38,387 nucleotides of DNA from Nitrososphaerales archaeon (GTDB lineage: Archaea > Thermoproteota > Nitrososphaeria > Nitrososphaerales > JACAEJ01), in NCBI GenBank assembly GCA_013388925.1, contig JACAEJ010000073.1, positions 1 to 38,387 of the forward strand, in the 5' to 3' direction. Position 1 is the first letter of the stretch. The number at the start of each line of letters is the position of its first letter. Position numbers and translations under genes: made by a program. Shown piece by piece: positions 24,113 through 32,779 of the stretch. The notes beneath the pieces are model-generated. The model searched no databases and was not told where the DNA came from. It saw only the letters and a program-made list of their open reading frames with translations.

Positions 24113-24402
24113 TCTATTCTTGCAATCTAACCTGAGATGTGATTTAATGCAAGCCAAGTCATAAAAAGAAAAAGTGATAATATTCAAAAATAAAAAAGAT
24201 TCTTTTTTATGGGAAGATTTGAGCCTGTGGTACTAAATTTACGACTTAGTTAAGTATCTAAAAAGATATTCGACCATTTCTAATGAGCACTATTTTGCTG
24301 AAGGATGAGATGTCCATACTGTGCTTCCTAACCGCAAAATATTGATAAGAACGCCTTCAAAAATCACATGAGTAGGAGTTCTGATGTGTATTCATAGTAA
24401 GG

Positions 24403-26331
24403 TCAACTGATTAAGGAAAAGATCACATGAGCACTGAAGCCAATTATTACGGCTATCAAAAGGTTTATTCCAACTATGATTAGAGTTCTATTTAATCGAA
24501 ATTCCCTTAGTAAAGTAGTAAGAGTTGCGACGCAAGGGATGTAAAATAACGTGATTAATGTGAAGACGATGATCTGATTGGGAGATAAGTAGCTTAAAGG
24601 GTTGCCGTTTAAGGTCGTCATCAGAAATACTAAAGCGAATTCCTTCCTTATCGCTCCGAATAAGAGGAAACTTAATACATATCCTGGTAGACCGAATATC
24701 CCTACAAATAATGGATCAAATAGTACATTAAGATGTCTCATGATCCCTGCAATTTCTAGTATCTTTAAGAAGACAGTGCCTATAATTATGATAGGCATAG
24801 CCAGATATACAAAGTCCTTTGCCCTTGCCCAAGTCTTTCTTAGAGCATTCTTTATCAACGGGGCCCTATAAGGAGGTAAGACCATCACCAATCCAGTTGA
24901 TTCACAGTGCAAATCAACCGACCATCCAACGATCATACCAATCAAAAGAACTACAAATAGATTGAATAAGTATATCGCTAATGAGGTCACCGTTCCAATA
25001 TAAATAGCTATTAAACCACAGATTATAATCATCCTGGATGCGCAAGGGATAAGGGTGATCATCAACGCAGTTACAAATCTTTGTTTCTCTCCCTCTAAAA
25101 CCCTACAAGTCACACAAGCAGGTACATTACAACCATACCCCAAAAGAAGAGGCATGAACGCTTTGCCATTCAAACCAATCCTCCTCATAGCTTTATCGAT
25201 TAGAAAAACAGCTCTAGGCAGATAGCCACTATCATCTAAAAAAGAAAAGAAGAAATGGAATAAGAAGACCACAGGAATGATAAAGCTCAAACCTACCAAC
25301 AAAGATAGTTGAATTCCTGATAAGATAGCGCTAAGTAAAGGATTGGCTATATTGAAAGCAAAGTAATTAGATAGACCAAAGAAAAGATAGCTGATCATAT
25401 TCCTAAATAGCAATCCTACGCCAAGGGTTGCTACGAAAACTGTTGCTATGACTACTGCCAGTAAAGGATATCCGTAAGAAGAGGTAGAAAGCGAGTCTAA
25501 AGATTCGATGAGTTTACTTCTGCTTACAGGTTTAATTTTTCTAACCTCATTTACAATCCTTTCCGCAATTAAACGCCTCTTGTTGACTATCAAAAGAGAA
25601 GATTGAAAACCAGTTGACTTCTCGATAGAAGCTTTCTCTTCTTCTAAAACACTTTTCAGCGTACTTTTAACATCCAGTTCACCTATCTTTTTAGCCACCC
25701 ATGAGTCTTCTTCAAAGAGTTTCAAGGCGAACCATTCTGAGGGATAACGATCAGGCAAGAATTCCTTGATTATATCCATCACTTTGTTGATTTGTGGTCC
25801 GATATCTTCATAGACCATCATCTTTCCTTTCGACTTAGAATGAGCGAGGTCGAAGGCTTTCCCAACCAATTTATCGATCCCCTCTCCTCTTATGGCAACT
25901 GTTGGTATTACAGGCACTCCAAGAATTTCGGATAGCTTTTCAGCATCTATCTCAAATCCCTGTTTTATTGCCTCATCGAACTGATTCAATGCTACTACAA
26001 TAGGAATTCCAAGCTCTATCAATTCTAAAGTCAAGTATATGCTCCTCTCAAGGTCGATCGCACTTGCAACTTGAATTATAACATTCGGTCTATTCTCAAT
26101 CATGTACTGTCTAGCAATCTCTTCTTCCATACTTGTAGGGGTAAGAGTATGTGTGCCAGGAAAGTCTATGAGCGAAAAGTGTCTGCCTTTAAATTTTACA
26201 ACCCTTTCTACAGTTTCTACGGTCTTGCCTGGCCAATTCCCGACTATTTGATAGAATCCTGTAAGATTATTGAATATAGTGCTCTTGCCCGAGTTAGGAC
26301 TTCCTATTAGACCGATTCGAATTCCTTCCAT
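24403..26331 (-). CDS. feoB: Ferrous iron transport protein B
   Basis: A 642-residue inner-membrane protein that takes up Fe2+. The N-terminal GTPase has G1 GSPNSGKST (10-18), G3 DFPG, G4 NQFD and G5 in VAIRGEG. A GDI-like helical region follows (about 170-270), then two Gate regions of transmembrane helices with the conserved motif LLGYGCNVPACVTCR. The C-terminus lacks the longer bacterial tail, as in many archaeal FeoB. The ATG overlaps the feoA stop region by 25 nt, so the two are translationally coupled in one operon. Confidence 0.95.
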   Translation of the reverse strand: MEGIRIGLIGSPNSGKSTIFNNLTGFYQIVGNWPGKTVETVERVVKFKGRHFSLIDFPGTHTLTPTSMEEEIARQYMIENRPNVIIQVASAIDLERSIYLTLELIELGIPIVVALNQFDEAIKQGFEIDAEKLSEILGVPVIPTVAIRGEGIDKLVGKAFDLAHSKSKGKMMVYEDIGPQINKVMDIIKEFLPDRYPSEWFALKLFEEDSWVAKKIGELDVKSTLKSVLEEEKASIEKSTGFQSSLLIVNKRRLIAERIVNEVRKIKPVSRSKLIESLDSLSTSSYGYPLLAVVIATVFVATLGVGLLFRNMISYLFFGLSNYFAFNIANPLLSAILSGIQLSLLVGLSFIIPVVFLFHFFFSFLDDSGYLPRAVFLIDKAMRRIGLNGKAFMPLLLGYGCNVPACVTCRVLEGEKQRFVTALMITLIPCASRMIIICGLIAIYIGTVTSLAIYLFNLFVVLLIGMIVGWSVDLHCESTGLVMVLPPYRAPLIKNALRKTWARAKDFVYLAMPIIIIGTVFLKILEIAGIMRHLNVLFDPLFVGIFGLPGYVLSFLLFGAIRKEFALVFLMTTLNGNPLSYLSPNQIIVFTLITLFYIPCVATLTTLLREFRLNRTLIIVGINLLIAVIIGFSAHVIFSLIS

Positions 26332-26552
26332 TCTACTTCCTCGACAGATATCTTCTCTGCCACATCGTGGCTTATGGCGAGTGGACGGCCCCCAACATCT
26401 ACTAAAATGTCTCCTTTAAAAGGAGCTATTTTTAAAACTTTCAAGCGTGAGCTTGGCAACAATCCAAGGGCCGTCAATCTTTTCTTTGTATGATTATCTA
26501 AATTTACTTTCTTTATTATTGCTACCTTTCCTTCGTCAAGGTGAGTTAGCAT
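26307..26552 (-). CDS. feoA: FeoA-type SH3-fold protein
   Basis: The tracked start is a TTG at 26582, but the ATG at 26552 gives MLTHLDEGKVAIIKKVNLD, the normal FeoA N-terminus (81 residues). A TATA-like run ATATATATCC lies at about 26588-26599, which would place transcription start near 26563, after the TTG. Family features: TKKRLTALGLLPSSRLKVLKIAPFKGDILVDVGGRPLAISHDVAEKI. FeoA supports FeoB-mediated Fe2+ uptake in the cytoplasm. Its end overlaps feoB by 25 nt. Confidence 0.88.
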   Translation of the reverse strand: MLTHLDEGKVAIIKKVNLDNHTKKRLTALGLLPSSRLKVLKIAPFKGDILVDVGGRPLAISHDVAEKISVEEVEWKEFESV

Positions 26553-26618
26553 AATCGTATGATCCACAGTAAGTATATTCAAAAAGGATATATATATTGA
26601 TTTTACGTAGTTGATCAG

Positions 26619-26671
26619 ATTGTAATTAACATAATTTCCCTAGTTCTTAGGAATAGCGAGAGAATTACAAT
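26619..26671. promoter_or_regulatory. Dyad between feoA and a divergent small ORF
   Basis: Perfect 9-bp inverted repeat ATTGTAATT (26619-26627) and AATTACAAT (26663-26671), separated by 35 nt. The spacer holds a smaller CCTA-N5-TAGG dyad at 26639-26651. It is upstream of the feoA TATA and ends eight bases before the divergent small ORF, so it could be an operator for a DtxR/Fur-type iron repressor. That regulator assignment is inference. Confidence 0.35.
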
Positions 26672-26678
26672 AGAACCT

Positions 26679-26843
26679 ATGGGGCAAGTGTCAGAAGAGC
26701 AAAAATATCAGGCATCTTTGATATTCTATGACTGCATCATTTCTAGGAACGAGCCACCTTCAGCAGTAATAGGTAATGGAAAACAGGTAAACCCGATCTT
26801 TGACGACTCAGTCAAATGCCTTTATCTCATTCTTTCCGATTAA
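26679..26843 (+). CDS. Small ORF divergent from feoA, unknown function
   Basis: A 54-codon ATG ORF, too short for the track. It reads MGQVSEEQKYQASLIFYDCI...SRNEPPSAVIGNGKQVNP...and ends CLYLILSD. The composition is protein-like and there are two separated cysteines. I do not recognise it. It is divergent from feoA and separated from it by the 9-bp dyad. It could be an iron-linked small protein or a chance ORF. There is no clear Shine-Dalgarno; a TTAACATAA stretch about 50 nt upstream is a weak TATA candidate. Confidence 0.35.
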   Translation: MGQVSEEQKYQASLIFYDCIISRNEPPSAVIGNGKQVNPIFDDSVKCLYLILSD

Positions 26844-26911
26844 CTCTGAGACATCATCGTCGTCTTGACTAGATTCTCCTTCCCATCTATTATACTTTGC
26901 CCCCTGTTATT

Positions 26912-27574
26912 TTATTGCCCAATCGATTCGATTAATCTCTTGATGTCTTTTAACGAGCCTATCACATAATCGGGCTTCGCTTTTACCAGATCGTCTATGC
27001 GAGATACACCAGTAGGAATAGCCACTGAGATGACCTTGGCTTTTTCTGCTGCTAAAATGTCTATTACGCCGTCCCCAACATAGATCGCTTCGCTAGAGTT
27101 TATCCCCAAGATTTCTAGGGCTCTTTCTATGCTGCCACCGTCTGGCTTCAATTCTTTAGCACCTTCTCTTGTCACTACGACGTCAAAGAAATCGTTCAGC
27201 CCAAACTTCTTTGCGACCATGTTAGTAGCCTTGCGTCCATTGTTCGTTACTATTGCCATTCTTAACCCAAGATTCTTTATACTGATAAGAGTCTGAAGGG
27301 CATCGGGCTGAAGGTCGGTCTCATCTGCAGCCCTTAGTTCTATCTTCTCCAAAATATCCCATAAGAACTTCTCCAAGTTTGAGAAGGCTTCCGCATCCAA
27401 TCGCCCTTTTACAATCTTGAGCATAGAGTACAGGCTAAGGCTTTCCGACAAATCCTTTACATCTATATCTCTCCTTCCCATCTCTGCAATGGCTTCTTTG
27501 CGTGCTCTTACGAAGTCTAGCGCAAATTTTACCACAGTCCCATCGAGATCAAAGATTACTGCCTTTATGTTCAA
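26912..27574 (-). CDS. HAD-superfamily phosphatase, second copy
   Basis: A 220-residue HAD hydrolase. Motif I DLDGT at residues 9-13, motif II AIVTNNGRKA, motif III lysine in REGAKELKPDGG, motif IV YVGDGVIDILAAEKA. Overall layout and length match the HAD protein at 13986, including the small helical cap, so the two are paralogues or close relatives. Starts at TTG (27574); no nearby in-frame ATG. Likely a small-metabolite phosphatase of the phosphoglycolate phosphatase group; substrate unknown. Stands alone on the minus strand. Confidence 0.83.
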   Translation of the reverse strand: MNIKAVIFDLDGTVVKFALDFVRARKEAIAEMGRRDIDVKDLSESLSLYSMLKIVKGRLDAEAFSNLEKFLWDILEKIELRAADETDLQPDALQTLISIKNLGLRMAIVTNNGRKATNMVAKKFGLNDFFDVVVTREGAKELKPDGGSIERALEILGINSSEAIYVGDGVIDILAAEKAKVISVAIPTGVSRIDDLVKAKPDYVIGSLKDIKRLIESIGQ

Positions 27575-27689
27575 GCTCTCTGCCCTAGCTCAATAACTTG
27601 TCTTACTAAAATGTAACGAGAAGAAATTTCAGATAAAAAGCTTGGGAGAATATATGACGTCTTTGGCATAGATCCATTCTTCCTATGTT

Positions 27690-28136
27690 TTAACTACGGA
27701 GTTCTTCGAATACATCACTCTCTACCTTTGCCATCTGCTCCGGGTTCTGATCCCACTTATAGCCAATTCCTGTAGTTATGGTTATCCCTGGTGCATTGTC
27801 ATCCTTCACTTGTTCAACGACCAGCTCTACCAACACACAAGGCATAGGGGAGCTTTTGATAGTATCTTTTATCACCTTAGCCTTTCCTTTTACTCCATAG
27901 GCCATTCCTGGGCCTTGAACACTTATCGTCAATTTTCCATTGCTCCTAATGTTCTTTAAAGTCGTGCTCCCTTTACCTATTGCCAGTCTAACATGTTTAG
28001 AGTCTTTCGCCACTACCCATGAAAACAAAGCTGTGTGGGGTAGACCTTGCTGATCCAAAGTAGCTAAAACGGCAGTCTTCCCGCCTTGAAGGAAATTGAC
28101 CAATTGAGTAGGCATCTCATTACGAATTTCAGACAT
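27690..28136 (-). CDS. PPOX-type FMN/F420-binding protein
   Basis: A 148-residue split-barrel protein of the pyridoxamine 5'-phosphate oxidase-like fold. Landmarks: GGKTAVLATLDQQGLPHTALFSWVVAKD (first strands), VRLAIGKGSTTLKNIRSNGKLTISV (cofactor phosphate region), and GVKGKAKVIKD. In archaea such proteins may bind FMN, F420 or haem, so the reaction cannot be fixed. Divergent from the primase-polymerase-like gene, with starts close together. No partner gene is seen. Confidence 0.77.
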   Translation of the reverse strand: MSEIRNEMPTQLVNFLQGGKTAVLATLDQQGLPHTALFSWVVAKDSKHVRLAIGKGSTTLKNIRSNGKLTISVQGPGMAYGVKGKAKVIKDTIKSSPMPCVLVELVVEQVKDDNAPGITITTGIGYKWDQNPEQMAKVESDVFEELRS

Positions 28137-28153
28137 ATTCGCTCATTTGATCG

Positions 28154-29371
28154 ATGTCATCTCCAAATATATATGCATTGAGATATATCAGGCAAGATTA
28201 TATTTTAGTAACTCATATAGGCATGTTTCTACATCGAAAAGTTATGGTAACGATCTCCGATAGAATCCTATTGCTTTTATCAATAAAAGAGGAGGGGAAG
28301 CGCATAGGTATAGACCATATATTTGAGAAGGTTCGTCGTGATATATTATTCGTAGAGAAAAAAGGGATCAGTAGAGAGGAAGTGGAGGTCGAAATAAGAA
28401 ATCTGATTTCTCAAGGACTTGTAGAGCGTTTTGGGGATGGCTTCTCTTTGAGCAAGGAAGGGGACAAGATCATGGAGAAATTAATTCTTGAAAAGGAGAA
28501 GGAATTGAACCGTTCCTACACCCTGGTCTGGTTAGCCAAGAGGTACTACCCCCATGTAGCGAGATTGATGATCCCCTTCCTTAAGGGCAGAGCGGTGTCT
28601 GCAGTCAAAATATTCTCTGGGAAAAAGGATCCTATAAAGGAGGTAGATGCCATCTTCGTCCGTTATACCAAGTACAAGCCCAAGCCAGTATTCCTGACCA
28701 TAGACTCAGAGAGTAAGCTAATGTCTCTAGTGTTCGATCATTGTGTAGACTTTATACCTTACGTGCACAAGCTCGATTCCAATGAGCCAGATTATTTTAT
28801 TCTTGATCTCGATGCTGGGTCAGAGATAATGAAAAATCCAAAAGCCTTTGATCTTATCAAGTACATTGCCTCTGAGCTTTTGATCCTTCTGACCGAGTTG
28901 GGAGTTGAAAGCGTAGCCAAGTTTAGTGGCTCAAGAGGCTTTCAGGTGTGGGCCAGCTTCGATAATAGTGAATTGAAGGATAGAGGGGACTTGTTCAAGA
29001 CATACAGAGAGATGGCAATAGTCATCCAAGGTAAGTTAGAAGATAGGCTTCAGGGGAAGATTGGCGATTTGGTTGCCATGTTCCCAAGTATGGTGCGCCG
29101 TGATAGGCAGATAACAACATCAGTTGTAGCCCATAAGGAGGAGAGAGCTTCTCAAGTACTGGTTGATTGGTCGGCACTAAAACCAATGGGAGATGTTAGG
29201 GCACCTTTTTCTATCCACTACAAGACGGGCCTGGCATCGGTTCCAATACATATAGGTGAAATTATGAGCTTTGACGTAGGAGATGCCCACCCACTAAGGG
29301 TTATTGAAGATCTTGACAGATACGAAAGAGTGGCGAAAATGGAAAGGTGTAGCCCCCCAAGGCTCCTTTGA
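28154..29371 (+). CDS. AEP-superfamily primase-polymerase (LigD/PrimPol-like) with winged-helix N-terminus
   Basis: Up to 405 residues; alternative starts at 28223 and 28244 (MVTISDRILLLLSI) are attractive because a TATA-like AAATATATATG at 28167-28177 would put transcription start near 28200. Residues about 34-115 form a winged-helix-like region (SDRILLLLSIKEEGKRIGIDHI...LVERFGDGFSLSKEGDKIM). Residues about 160-400 carry AEP motifs: FILDLDAGS with metal-binding D218 and D220, SGSRGFQVW (258-266), and PFSIHYKTGLASVPI. The last resembles both LigD polymerase domains and the PriS KTGL motif. There is no Cys/His zinc knuckle as in PriS, and no ligase or Ku gene nearby. It likely extends or primes nucleic acids, perhaps in end joining. 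Divergent from the PPOX gene. Confidence 0.78.
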   Translation: MSSPNIYALRYIRQDYILVTHIGMFLHRKVMVTISDRILLLLSIKEEGKRIGIDHIFEKVRRDILFVEKKGISREEVEVEIRNLISQGLVERFGDGFSLSKEGDKIMEKLILEKEKELNRSYTLVWLAKRYYPHVARLMIPFLKGRAVSAVKIFSGKKDPIKEVDAIFVRYTKYKPKPVFLTIDSESKLMSLVFDHCVDFIPYVHKLDSNEPDYFILDLDAGSEIMKNPKAFDLIKYIASELLILLTELGVESVAKFSGSRGFQVWASFDNSELKDRGDLFKTYREMAIVIQGKLEDRLQGKIGDLVAMFPSMVRRDRQITTSVVAHKEERASQVLVDWSALKPMGDVRAPFSIHYKTGLASVPIHIGEIMSFDVGDAHPLRVIEDLDRYERVAKMERCSPPRLL

Positions 29372-29435
29372 ATCATATAGATAAACCGGCATAATTATAT
29401 TAAGAAGATGAGCAGACTCCAAAGGGATTCAAGCA

Positions 29436-30236
29436 ATGGATGCCCGCCCTATTCTTAAAATTTCAAACCTCTGGAAGAGCTATGATGGCCATCAGGCAGT
29501 AAGAGGACTAGACCTTGAGATCAAGCGAGGAGAGATCTTTGGTCTGCTGGGTCCAAACGGGGCTGGCAAGACGACTACACTGAAGATCGTTGTGGGACTC
29601 TTAAAGATGGATAAGGGGATTGTAGAGATTGATGAAAAAGACATATCTGAGGATCCCTATGAGTACAAGAGGAAGATCGGTTATTTGCCAGAGAATCCCA
29701 CCCTGCCCGAGTACTTGACGGCGGAAGAATTTCTAGGCTATGTGGCAAAGATAAGAGATCTCCCATCGAATGAGATTGGGAAGAAAGTTGACTACTATCT
29801 CGATTTCTTTGATCTTGAGAAGAGAAGAAGGGATATCATAGTATCCTTTTCAAAAGGTATGAAGCAGAAACTGGCCCTCTCAGCATCTCTCATCCACGAA
29901 CCTTCCCTCTTGATCTTGGACGAGCCTCTAATCGGCATCGATCCTACAGGGCAACACAACATCAAGAACAAGTTGAGGGAGATGGTAAAGGAAGGACGAT
30001 CGATCCTAGTTTCGACTCATATGCTCGATACAGCAGAGAGGCTCTGTGATAGGGTGAGCATAATTCATAATGGTAGAAATGTGGTCGCTGGTGATTTAGA
30101 AAAGCTAAGACGGGTTGCAGAAATGGGAGAGGACTCAACACTGGAGCAGATATTTCTGAAGCTAACGCAAGAGGCGGAAAAATATGTTGAGGAGAGGCCT
30201 GCTAAAAGAAGACTTTTTGGCTTGTTTAGAAGATAG
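29436..30236 (+). CDS. ABC transporter ATP-binding protein
   Basis: A 266-residue ABC ATPase. Walker A GPNGAGKTTT at about residues 39-48, Q-loop in GYLPENPTLPEYLT, signature FSKGMKQKLALSASL, Walker B LLILDEPLIGIDP, switch His in STHMLD. The C-terminal part extends past the core with a charged helix ending KRRLFGLFRR, likely contacting the permease. An ATG start is used. It pairs with the 518-residue permease gene downstream on the same strand, with a mini zinc-finger ORF in between. Probably drives export; substrate unknown. Confidence 0.9.
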   Translation: MDARPILKISNLWKSYDGHQAVRGLDLEIKRGEIFGLLGPNGAGKTTTLKIVVGLLKMDKGIVEIDEKDISEDPYEYKRKIGYLPENPTLPEYLTAEEFLGYVAKIRDLPSNEIGKKVDYYLDFFDLEKRRRDIIVSFSKGMKQKLALSASLIHEPSLLILDEPLIGIDPTGQHNIKNKLREMVKEGRSILVSTHMLDTAERLCDRVSIIHNGRNVVAGDLEKLRRVAEMGEDSTLEQIFLKLTQEAEKYVEERPAKRRLFGLFRR

Positions 30237-30313
30237 ATAATTGACAAGACCAGAACTTCTGAGCAACATTTAAACACATATATAGCCTGACAACCATGTA
30301 GGGCCGAGGAAAG

Positions 30314-30463
30314 ATGGCGAAATTTAAATGCCTAATCTGTGGAGAAGTATTTGATACAGACGCGGAAGGAAGCAAACTGCATATGCAGATGAAACATGAG
30401 ATGGGCCTATTTGAAGCGATGTGGTTGCAGAAAGTAGAAAGAATAAAAGAAGAGCAAAAGTAG
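30314..30463 (+). CDS. Mini C2H2 zinc-finger protein
   Basis: A 49-codon ORF absent from the track, ATG start. The protein reads MAKFKCLICGEVF, then HMQMKHEMGLFE, then a charged helix ending KEEQK. CLIC and H-x5-H form a single C2H2 zinc finger; small proteins of this kind are common in archaea. It sits between the ABC ATPase and permease genes on the same strand, 77 nt after the ATPase stop and 17 nt before the permease start. It may regulate the transporter or just be embedded in the operon. Function unknown. Confidence 0.75.
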   Translation: MAKFKCLICGEVFDTDAEGSKLHMQMKHEMGLFEAMWLQKVERIKEEQK

Positions 30464-30480
30464 CAATAAAGAGAGAATAG

Positions 30481-32037
30481 TTGGGCAAGACCAGAATAAT
30501 CCTAGTATTCAAAATTAAACAGTACTTCGGCGCAGTAAGATCGTCCAAGGCCAACCTTTTTTTGGGCATCTTGGCATTTCTGGGTCTTAATTCAACAGGA
30601 TTCTTCTTTGGTACAGCACTGCCTGATACGCCCTTCTGGACAGAGCCTGATCGACTTACAGAAATCCTCTCAGCGTTCCTCTCGATCTTTTTTGCATTGA
30701 GCCTAACTTTTAGCCTAAGAGGCGGCATAACAGCCTTTCAGGCAGAGCTAGACTTCTTCTTTACCTCGTCCATAAAGCCCAGGCAATACCTTGTGTCAGA
30801 CCTGATCTTCCAACTCATAGTTCTTCACATCCTCTTTTCTCCCTTTCTTCCTTTTATTACAGGTTTAGCCGTGAGGCTGGGCATGAATCCTATAACGACA
30901 ATTATGATTGTTCTTATCTACGAGATCTATGTTCTCCTGACACTTTTGAGCATGCAATCTCTTGGCGTTCTGAATCTTGTTACACCTCACATAAGGACCA
31001 AGATCTTAATTGGAGCGGTAATGGCTATCCTTCTCTTGCCCAGTTTGAGTTTCGCAAACCTCTTCCCCTTGAAATACTCAGATCTATGGTATCCATCTAC
31101 CTTTGCAGCGAGAGAGATTGTTCGTTTGATAGAGCATGGTTCTTTTGAAGTTTTGAGCATATATCTCATCCTAGTTTTTGTGGGATTTGTTTTCGCTCTT
31201 AATTATCTTATATCAAGAAGGAACCTGTTTCACTATATCAGACCTACCGTGATGCTATCCTTCGGTGAGAGCAGACCTCAAGCTCAGGCTATTCAGCAGA
31301 GGAGAATGATTGAAAAGTTTGGTCCAATGATGACCTTCCTAAACTTGGACCCTACGAAAGGCTCCTTGACTAGCTTTCTGATAAAGAAGCATTTTATACG
31401 CATAATCAGAGATGGGAGCCTATTCGGGGTGATCATACTCTTTGCCATTTACGGGGCTGTAAGTATGCTATCATCAAGCTTTTCACCTGATACGAACGCA
31501 AGGGGAATTGAATCATCTCTCTTTATGCTGACCTTCTACAGCGCTTTGGTTCCTTCCATACTAGCCATCTCATGGAACTCTTATGAAAGAGAGAATTTAT
31601 GGCTCCCCCTGACTTCTGGTGGCCATATAATCGAGTATTTCAAGTCCTTCTTTGTAGCTTTATTGGTAGTTGCATTGATCATGCCTTTGGGGTTGATGAT
31701 CATCTCTATTCCTTTTCTCGGCTTGCCCTCTTTATGGCTCATCTTGAGTGCCCTTGCTATGGCCTCCTTCTCTTCTGCCTTTGCAACTCTCACACTAACT
31801 CTTATAAAGATGGCCCAAGAGGGTAGCATATCTGCGGGTTACCTTCTTATCATCTTCTTGCCCATAATCGGAGCTTACGTCGGATCTTCACCATTCTTAG
31901 CCATGTTGATAATGGGCCCAGAGTTTACTGCACAACTTCAGTTCTTGCTTGCTACTCTTCTTATAGGCTACTTGGTGGTGGCCCAGTTTGGATTTTTAAA
32001 GCTAATAGAAAGGAGGGTTGCAACCATTCAGGCGTAG
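30481..32037 (+). CDS. ABC-2-type transporter permease
   Basis: A 518-residue membrane protein, TTG start 17 nt after the mini zinc-finger stop. It has about 10-12 hydrophobic helices in two blocks (about residues 20-235 and 305-515) separated by a hydrophilic segment with MIEKFGPMMTF and KGSLTSFLIKKHFIRIIRDG. No substrate-binding motif is evident. The size and helical layout fit archaeal ABC permeases found next to single ATPases. It is the partner of the ATPase at 29436. Ends seven nt from the convergent Mrr-like gene. Confidence 0.78.
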   Translation: MGKTRIILVFKIKQYFGAVRSSKANLFLGILAFLGLNSTGFFFGTALPDTPFWTEPDRLTEILSAFLSIFFALSLTFSLRGGITAFQAELDFFFTSSIKPRQYLVSDLIFQLIVLHILFSPFLPFITGLAVRLGMNPITTIMIVLIYEIYVLLTLLSMQSLGVLNLVTPHIRTKILIGAVMAILLLPSLSFANLFPLKYSDLWYPSTFAAREIVRLIEHGSFEVLSIYLILVFVGFVFALNYLISRRNLFHYIRPTVMLSFGESRPQAQAIQQRRMIEKFGPMMTFLNLDPTKGSLTSFLIKKHFIRIIRDGSLFGVIILFAIYGAVSMLSSSFSPDTNARGIESSLFMLTFYSALVPSILAISWNSYERENLWLPLTSGGHIIEYFKSFFVALLVVALIMPLGLMIISIPFLGLPSLWLILSALAMASFSSAFATLTLTLIKMAQEGSISAGYLLIIFLPIIGAYVGSSPFLAMLIMGPEFTAQLQFLLATLLIGYLVVAQFGFLKLIERRVATIQA

Positions 32038-32040
32038 TTT

Positions 32041-32057
32041 TCATCATCTAATGATGA
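32041..32057. terminator. Possible bidirectional terminator hairpin
   Basis: TCATCA-TCTAA-TGATGA is a perfect 6-bp stem with a 5-nt loop, between the convergent permease and Mrr-like genes, covering the latter's stop codon. Flanks are weakly U-rich in the permease direction. Archaeal termination usually depends on oligo-T tracts, so the role is tentative. Confidence 0.3.
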
Positions 32058-32664
32058 GAATCGTGTCCAACATACCATCAAGTTCATTAAGAAGGCCTGA
32101 AAATTTGTCTATCGGTACTACAGGCACTCCATCTAATAGGATTACCCGTTCGCTATAGAGCGTAACTATTAACGGGATTGCATAAGACATCCCAAGACGC
32201 CCAGCCTTTTCACTTTTCACAAGCTCCTCAGATCTTTTGATCTGGGCTCTAGCTACCTTAGATATGCCAGATAACCCTACTGTATGATGCCAATGCTTGC
32301 AATCTATAGCCAAACCTCTCATATCTCTAACTGCCAAGACGTCTATCTCCATCCTAGGATGCTTTAGCCGAAAGTTCCTGTAGACTCTGTAGTTATTGCT
32401 AGCCATTACAAAAGAAACGAGCTCTTCAAAATCTTTCCAGCTTAGGAATTTTGAGACTTCTTCGATGCTAGAACCCAGCTTTACAGTTAAAACGGAGGAT
32501 AATACCCTAGACCCCTTCTCGAATCTAACTTTTTTCCCATCGATTCTGGCTATATTTTCAACTTCAAGAAATCTTAAAGCTTCTAACAGTGCTTCAGGAT
32601 CCAGCCCGCACCTAGAGGCCATTTCCATAATATGGTGCTCTCCATCTGTGATGTATGGAATCAA
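32044..32664 (-). CDS. Mrr-like restriction-endonuclease-fold protein
   Basis: A 206-residue protein from a TTG start. N-terminal ~70 residues look like a winged helix (EMASRCGLDPEALLEALRFLEVENIARIDGKKVRF). Then SFLSWKDFEELVSFVMASNNYRVYRNFRLKHPRMEIDVLAV...GLAIDCKHWHH carries the PD-(D/E)XK pattern: Asp in EIDVLAV and D-x-K in AIDCKHW. Mrr-type proteins cleave modified DNA; archaeal homologues often have unknown roles. The frame stays open 34 codons upstream of the TTG (…SYLLRRKGTRPATIIK…) with no normal start codon before a TAG, so the true N-terminus may be longer. Convergent with the permease and divergent from signal peptidase. Confidence 0.75.
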   Translation of the reverse strand: MIPYITDGEHHIMEMASRCGLDPEALLEALRFLEVENIARIDGKKVRFEKGSRVLSSVLTVKLGSSIEEVSKFLSWKDFEELVSFVMASNNYRVYRNFRLKHPRMEIDVLAVRDMRGLAIDCKHWHHTVGLSGISKVARAQIKRSEELVKSEKAGRLGMSYAIPLIVTLYSERVILLDGVPVVPIDKFSGLLNELDGMLDTILIIR

Positions 32665-32779
32665 TTTTATTATGGTGGCAGGTCTCGTACCTTTTCTCCT
32701 CAGTAAATATGAATCCTTAATAGGAGCAACGTAAAAATGTATCTACATATCATCCAAGTGGTGGAGTCAGATCAAAGAT

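Noticed and set aside
24113-24402. AT-rich gap between the matrixin-like gene and feoB
   Set aside because: Only an A-tract/T-tract hairpin (AAAAAAG...CTTTTTT near 24190) is visible; no gene or RNA could be supported.
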